From the NCBI GenBank assembly GCA_963713625.1, contig CAVQMN010000002.1:308007-372006 (forward strand): a DNA stretch of 64,000 nucleotides, given 5' to 3'. The position numbers and the translations under genes were made by a program. Below the pieces are notes generated by a model. The model did not search any database, was not told the DNA's origin, and saw nothing but the letters and a program-made list of their open reading frames with translations. Source of the DNA: Bog-756 sp963713625. GTDB lineage: Bacteria; Actinomycetota; Acidimicrobiia; Acidimicrobiales; RAAP-2. This document shows, in pieces, positions 60,320-64,000 of the stretch. Within the stretch, counting starts at the first letter, position 1. The number at the start of each line of letters is the position of its first letter.

Positions 60320-61696
60320 GTGGCCTCCGCCCCTGGCGACGACGAGGGACCGATCCGGTGGGGGATGCTCGCGGTCATCAGCCTGGGGGTGATGGCGCTC
60401 ACCTTGAACTGGTTCGACGTGGCGACGGCGTTCCCGCTCATCGGAGCGGAGTTCCACGTCGGCCTCGGGTCGCTGAGCTTGCTGATCTCGTTGTACATCG
60501 TGGGCTACGGCCTTTCCCACATCCCAGGCGGCATGCTGGCCACCCGGATCGGAATGAAGCGGACCATCGTCCTCGGCCTGGCCGTCCAGGGCATGGCCGG
60601 AGTGATGTCCGGACTGTCCCGGAGCTACCCCGAACTGGCCCTCTTCCGCGTCGTCAGCGGCGTTGGCGGCTCGGTGTTCGTGGCTGTGGGCATGGCGGCC
60701 GTGGTCGTCTGGTTCCGCGAGCACGATGTCACCCTGGCCCTCGGGATCACCGGGGGTGCGGCATTCAGTGCCGGAGCAGCCGTTGCCCTCTACGTGTGGA
60801 TCTACGTGCAGCGAGCGGTGGGGTGGCACACGTCGCTGGTCCTGGCCGGTGTCTTCGAACTCCTGGTCGTGATGATCACCATGGCCACCTTTGTCACTCC
60901 CAGGGGGATGGCACCGTTCACTGGTGGGCGTTTCGAGATCACGGCCCTCCGAGCGTCTCTGGCCAGCAGGGACCTGTGGATCTACGGGGTCGCCCTCCTC
61001 GGCGGGTACGGCGCCTACTTCACAACCTCGCAACTGTTCGCCGGGTATGCGACGCAGGACCGTCATCTCAGTGCCTCGTCCGGTGGGCTGCTGTCCGCAC
61101 TCATTCTGTTGGCCGGGATACCCGGCAGTCTGCTGGGCGGCTACTGGGCCGATCGGAGTAGGAACTTGCGAGCCTTCATCGTGGGTTCGCTGCTGGTTGT
61201 CGCCGTCCTCCTGGCCCTCATTCCGGCAGTACCGACGGGTGCGCTCTGGTTCCTGGGCATCGGGATCGGATTCTTCCTAATCTTCGGATTCGCCGCGTGG
61301 TTAGCGGTGCCGGCGCGGGTATGTGACATCGATCATGCCTACGTAGGGACGGCCACCGGATTGATGCTCACACTGGCGGCCGTAGGAGGGTTCTTCATTC
61401 CCATTCTCTTCGGTCACCTCGTCCCGCACACGAGCTACACAACAGGCTGGATCTTCCTGGCCGTAGTCACCATTGTCTTCGCCGTCGTCGGACTGGTCGG
61501 TCACAATCCAGTCGTGCACTCGGCACCCCAGGGAACCGATCGCCAAGGACCGAAGGATCTGGTCGAAAGTGGAATCGACCGGGCGAGGGTGGCCGTGGCT
61601 GCCGGAGACGCAGGTATCGCAGCTCACCGCCTCGATGTTCCCGCTGATGATGTACGGCGTGTCGCTGGCCCTCGTCGCTCGACCACAAAGCCCTGA
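60320..61696 (+). CDS. MFS transporter
   Basis: A 458-residue major facilitator with about 12 hydrophobic helices. The first-half loop GGMLATRIGMKR matches the family loop 2-3 signature and the second half repeats with GGYWADRSRNLRAF. GTG 60320 is preceded by AAGGGGA and fits the first helix; the open frame from 59933 overlaps the divergent regulator and is unlikely. The last 50 residues are hydrophilic and may be read-through. Substrate unknown; possibly regulated by the neighbouring LuxR protein. Confidence 0.88.
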   Translation: MASAPGDDEGPIRWGMLAVISLGVMALTLNWFDVATAFPLIGAEFHVGLGSLSLLISLYIVGYGLSHIPGGMLATRIGMKRTIVLGLAVQGMAGVMSGLSRSYPELALFRVVSGVGGSVFVAVGMAAVVVWFREHDVTLALGITGGAAFSAGAAVALYVWIYVQRAVGWHTSLVLAGVFELLVVMITMATFVTPRGMAPFTGGRFEITALRASLASRDLWIYGVALLGGYGAYFTTSQLFAGYATQDRHLSASSGGLLSALILLAGIPGSLLGGYWADRSRNLRAFIVGSLLVVAVLLALIPAVPTGALWFLGIGIGFFLIFGFAAWLAVPARVCDIDHAYVGTATGLMLTLAAVGGFFIPILFGHLVPHTSYTTGWIFLAVVTIVFAVVGLVGHNPVVHSAPQGTDRQGPKDLVESGIDRARVAVAAGDAGIAAHRLDVPADDVRRVAGPRRSTTKP

Positions 61697-61903
61697 ACCG
61701 GGGTTTCGTCATCGTGAATCAGAACGATGCTGTCCCATCAAGGCTCAGCGAGTCCTACGTGATCCAGCGGCGTCGCAGTCGGTTGTTGGCTTTTTGTTGG
61801 CTTCAATTTGATGGCCGAAACCAGGACTTTCGTGTGAGCGCCACTGGGGTTGTTGGCTATGTTGCTGCCGCAACTACCACCACAATGCTCTGACCAGGAC
61901 TTT

Positions 61904-61948
61904 TGGTGCGCTCGGAGGGATTCGAACCCCCAACCTTCTGATCCGTAG
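61904..61948 (-). repeat. att copy 3: 3' half of tRNA-Arg(ACG)
   Basis: Same tRNA-Arg 3' half as at 5008 and 16036, with CCA encoded. It has a slightly different T-stem sequence (GGGGG/CCCTC), so it is perhaps from another integration event. It has no 5' half. It separates the 16-62 kb segment from the region starting with AbiE-like pair C. Confidence 0.8.
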
Positions 61949-62210
61949 CGCGCCTCGGGGTCGTTTCAGGGGGTCCCGCCAAGTCCCAAATCGTCTCAAA
62001 TATGCAGGTCAGATGGGGTGTGATTTTCGGACCGCGAAATCGTCTGGGACTCAATGCTACGCCCTGGGACCCAATTGTTGGCTTTTTCGTTGGCTAATTT
62101 CGTTCCTTGCAGGCAGTCGAATCAGAAGGTTTTGACCACTGCTGCACCCCTTGAAAGACCGAGTCAGAAGGTTTGATCAGAAGGTTCGGAATCGCTCAAT
62201 TCTCCCCCCG
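61949..62210. repeat. att-associated flanking repeat (copy 3)
   Basis: Close match to 16080-16345. Contains (A)TCAGAAGGTT at 62121-62131, 62164-62173 and 62176-62186, inverted relative to the tRNA core word. The end runs into the stop codon region of NTase copy C. Confidence 0.65.
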
Positions 62211-62960
62211 TAGCAAGCCTTCGAGGGACTGCCCCGTGCGCCGCATCTGATCGACACTCGGAGTGTTCGATTCTCCCACCCCGGATCGGACAATGGTCCC
62301 CACCGTCCGGTCTGCCTCATCGATCATGCACCGTCTGATCTCCCGTTGACACCAGGATCCGAGGTCGTGGGGAGCCTGGCGCAAGGCCTCGGCAATGGAT
62401 CGGGTCATGTCGGGGTGCGAGGTCAGACGGAACAGATCGAGGTAGTCCCCTCCGGCTTTCTCCGCTCGCGCCGCACGGCGTTTCGGAGCGGACTGGAGCT
62501 TCATGGCCACCAGGCTTGCCGGGGTGGCGATTCGGCACCGAGCCTCGGCCACCACCTCTCCGTCTTCTTCGGCGATGAGCGTGAGGTCCTCGGCTGTGTC
62601 GAGGGCCCAACGATGGGCCAGTACGAAGATGCGGTCTGCCTCCCCCTCGGGCAGGAGGTCCGGTGAGATGTCGCTCGCCGGAACGTCTCCGACGGCAATG
62701 CAGTCGATCTTCGTACCGAGGAGGAGCCCATCGACGCCGTCGGTGCTGATGACGGTCTCAACGGCGGTCAGCTCGTCACCATGCTGTGTGGCAACGGTGT
62801 CGAGGTCATAGGTCACCCGATGAGCGCCCTGGAGTCGGGCGAGAACGGCCAGACCGCCGATCACGGCGAACTCTCCGATCGGCACCGCCTCGGCCAAGGC
62901 GGCCAGAGAGGTCACCAACGGTGCCACCCCGGAGTTCGCCAGGCGGAGTTCACCAGACAC
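62196..62960 (-). CDS. AbiEii-like nucleotidyltransferase toxin, copy C
   Basis: 254 residues and almost identical to copy A (8500-9264). All nucleotidyltransferase landmarks are intact: IGGLAV, YDLD, KIDCI and the AMKLQSAPKRRAARAEKAGGDYLDL helix. Same GTG start and same 11-bp overlap with the upstream antitoxin. The near identity over the whole length indicates recent duplication or transfer, and copies A and C could recombine. Confidence 0.8.
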   Translation of the reverse strand: MSGELRLANSGVAPLVTSLAALAEAVPIGEFAVIGGLAVLARLQGAHRVTYDLDTVATQHGDELTAVETVISTDGVDGLLLGTKIDCIAVGDVPASDISPDLLPEGEADRIFVLAHRWALDTAEDLTLIAEEDGEVVAEARCRIATPASLVAMKLQSAPKRRAARAEKAGGDYLDLFRLTSHPDMTRSIAEALRQAPHDLGSWCQREIRRCMIDEADRTVGTIVRSGVGESNTPSVDQMRRTGQSLEGLLRGEN

Positions 62961-63825
62961 GGGCAGTCTCCTGAGGGTTCCAGCCTTCGAGTATCTCGCG
63001 GCCGCGAGCCCGGTCCTGGGCGAGGTCGAGGGCGATGATCAGGCCGTTGGCCACGAGGAAGCCGTCCCGATTCGTCGAGGACGGCAGGGTGAAGCCATAC
63101 CGGGACGGGCACACTGCGATCTCCGATCCCGTCCAACCGGACGGGGCGCCATAGGCACCCACCACCGTGGCCAGGTCGGTGTCGTCGGCGACATAGAGCC
63201 TGGGCCACCCTCCCGCGGGTCCGGCGGCCACCGGTGCACCGAGAGCGACGGCACCGAGGGTCCCACTCAGTCGGAACCGCTCGGGCGGGTCGGGCGGTGG
63301 AGCTTGAGGCATCGGATGCCAGCGGGGCTTCCACTCCTCGGCAACGGCCCAGAACAACTCGGGCACGAACGGCCGGTTGTCCGAACCCACCAATCCCTGG
63401 CTCCGGAGCTCGGACAGGATCTCCGACACCCGGCCCGGGGAGCGATCGATCTGGCGGGCAACGGCATGCACACCCTGCGGCTCCTCAGGGTTCACGAGTA
63501 GCGCCAGGGCCACATCAAGACCTGTGCCTCTGAATACGCTGACGACCCTTCGGGAAGGCACCACTGGCCCTGAGGACACTTCGGCATTGACGAAGAGGCC
63601 AGGGGCCCTGACCCAGAGGTGCCCCCTTCGATCGAACCAGGCCAGGCCCGCCCGGCTCAGCTCTTCTCTTGCCGCTGTTGAGATCCGGTCAGCGACGATG
63701 ATCGTCGCTGCTCCCCCGTCTCCCTCATGCAGGTGAGCAAGGAGGCGAGCATCGCTTTCGCGCACCACCTTCAGTTCGTTGACGGCGAAGGGCACACCGC
63801 CGATCTCGATACGGTCAACTGCCAC
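62950..63825 (-). CDS. AbiEi-like antitoxin/winged-helix regulator, copy C, N-terminus lost by frameshift
   Basis: 291 residues nearly identical to copy A from the VPFAVNELKVVRES segment onward, with the LAWFDRRGHL block and the winged helix VARQIDRSPGRVSEIL intact. The original start, by homology, is GTG 63898. One extra base around 63860-63872 produces a TGA before the homologous EALEHAG segment, so the present frame starts at GTG 63825 and lacks about 25 residues. Whether a shortened antitoxin is made and still restrains the toxin is unknown. Confidence 0.75.
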   Translation of the reverse strand: MAVDRIEIGGVPFAVNELKVVRESDARLLAHLHEGDGGAATIIVADRISTAAREELSRAGLAWFDRRGHLWVRAPGLFVNAEVSSGPVVPSRRVVSVFRGTGLDVALALLVNPEEPQGVHAVARQIDRSPGRVSEILSELRSQGLVGSDNRPFVPELFWAVAEEWKPRWHPMPQAPPPDPPERFRLSGTLGAVALGAPVAAGPAGGWPRLYVADDTDLATVVGAYGAPSGWTGSEIAVCPSRYGFTLPSSTNRDGFLVANGLIIALDLAQDRARGREILEGWNPQETARVW

Positions 63826-63904
63826 CCGAACCGGGGAGATGCCAGCGTGCTCGAGAGCCTCGAGTCAGCCCGGGAGTGTTCGCTGTTCGTGGCACCACGA
63901 ATAC

Positions 63905-63910
63905 AGACTA
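63905..63910 (-). promoter_or_regulatory. probable -10 element of AbiE-like operon C
   Basis: TAGTCT ends seven bases before the ancestral GTG 63898, as in copy A. Because that frame is now broken, a leaderless transcript would no longer start at a usable antitoxin codon. Confidence 0.45.
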
Positions 63911-63937
63911 CCACCCCCGAAGTCCCAGTCACCACGT

Positions 63938-63999
63938 GCGGGCGCTACGGGAATTCACGCTCGACGTGACCAACGACTACGAGATCATGGTCGAGACCT
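63938..63999 (+). repeat. second copy of the 62-bp direct repeat (cf. 51004-51065)
   Basis: Shares about 62 bp with 51004-51065 with three to five substitutions, and continues out of the window. It lies just upstream of AbiE-like pair C and may be part of a gene beginning beyond the window. Confidence 0.65.
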
Positions 64000-64000
64000 C

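Noticed and set aside
1..64000. CRISPR array, rRNA operon or insertion-sequence transposase
   Set aside because: No regularly spaced direct repeats, rRNA-like conserved segments or DDE/serine transposase motifs were seen; the only recombinase is the tyrosine integrase.

Overview
The window is high-GC DNA that looks actinobacterial. It carries a BTAD/SARP-type regulator, an F420-dependent LLM oxidoreductase, an MMPL transporter, a STAS / anti-sigma / PP2C partner-switching set, HspR with Hsp20, many GTG starts and several probable leaderless promoters. An Acidimicrobiia-like lineage is a guess. No rRNA, intact tRNA or CRISPR array was seen.

The clearest large-scale structure is a set of three same-orientation copies of the 3' half of a tRNA-Arg(ACG) gene, from the anticodon loop to the acceptor end, at 5008-5052, 16036-16079 and 61904-61948. 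They lie on the minus strand and have no 5' half, which is what stacked tRNA-targeted integrations leave behind. Island 1 (5 to 16 kb) holds an SDR/DUF1330/SDR operon with a divergent TetR, an AbiE-like antitoxin/nucleotidyltransferase pair (copy A), HipBA, two HNH nucleases, a HIT protein and a tyrosine integrase split by a frameshift next to the right-hand att copy. The segment from 16 to 62 kb begins with AbiE-like pair B immediately beside att copy 2. Pair C begins immediately beside att copy 3, and a dead fragment of a fourth copy lies at 39.3 kb. The islands thus look like successive tRNA-Arg insertions, each carrying an AbiE-like module at its distal end.

Before island 1 (1 to 5 kb) are a partial ABC ATPase and a divergent 1,051-residue BTAD-ATPase regulator. 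In the 16 to 62 kb segment: 18.3-19.5 kb carries small proteins (a zinc ribbon, DUF7218, DUF4326). 19.4-23.5 kb is an ADH / SDR / SRPBCC / FAD-dehydrogenase operon. 24.1 kb holds a decayed nitronate monooxygenase. 24.9-30.6 kb is a five-gene translationally coupled operon: a TPP enzyme, a membrane protein, a gluconate 2-dehydrogenase subunit 3-like protein, a GMC oxidoreductase and an enolase-superfamily dehydratase. 30.8-33.2 kb holds an SDR and MarR. 33.7-36.1 kb holds HPP and GH15. 36-46 kb is a loose region of tiny proteins, pseudogenes and spacers with DUF1345, DUF6328, STAS, an LLM oxidoreductase and a HAD phosphatase. 46.4-49.2 kb is a STAS / HATPase / PP2C stress module. 49.5-50.7 kb is a frameshifted hspR with hsp20. 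51-61.7 kb is an export/redox cluster: a chimeric alpha/beta hydrolase, NAD-epimerase, cupin, MMPL, a large LuxR regulator and an MFS carrier.

Several genes carry single-base frame breaks: the integrase, hspR, cupin, hydrolase, antitoxin copy C, the TrkA-C remnant and the nitronate monooxygenase. Some probably reflect decay of mobile DNA. Because they recur, uncorrected sequencing indels must also be considered.
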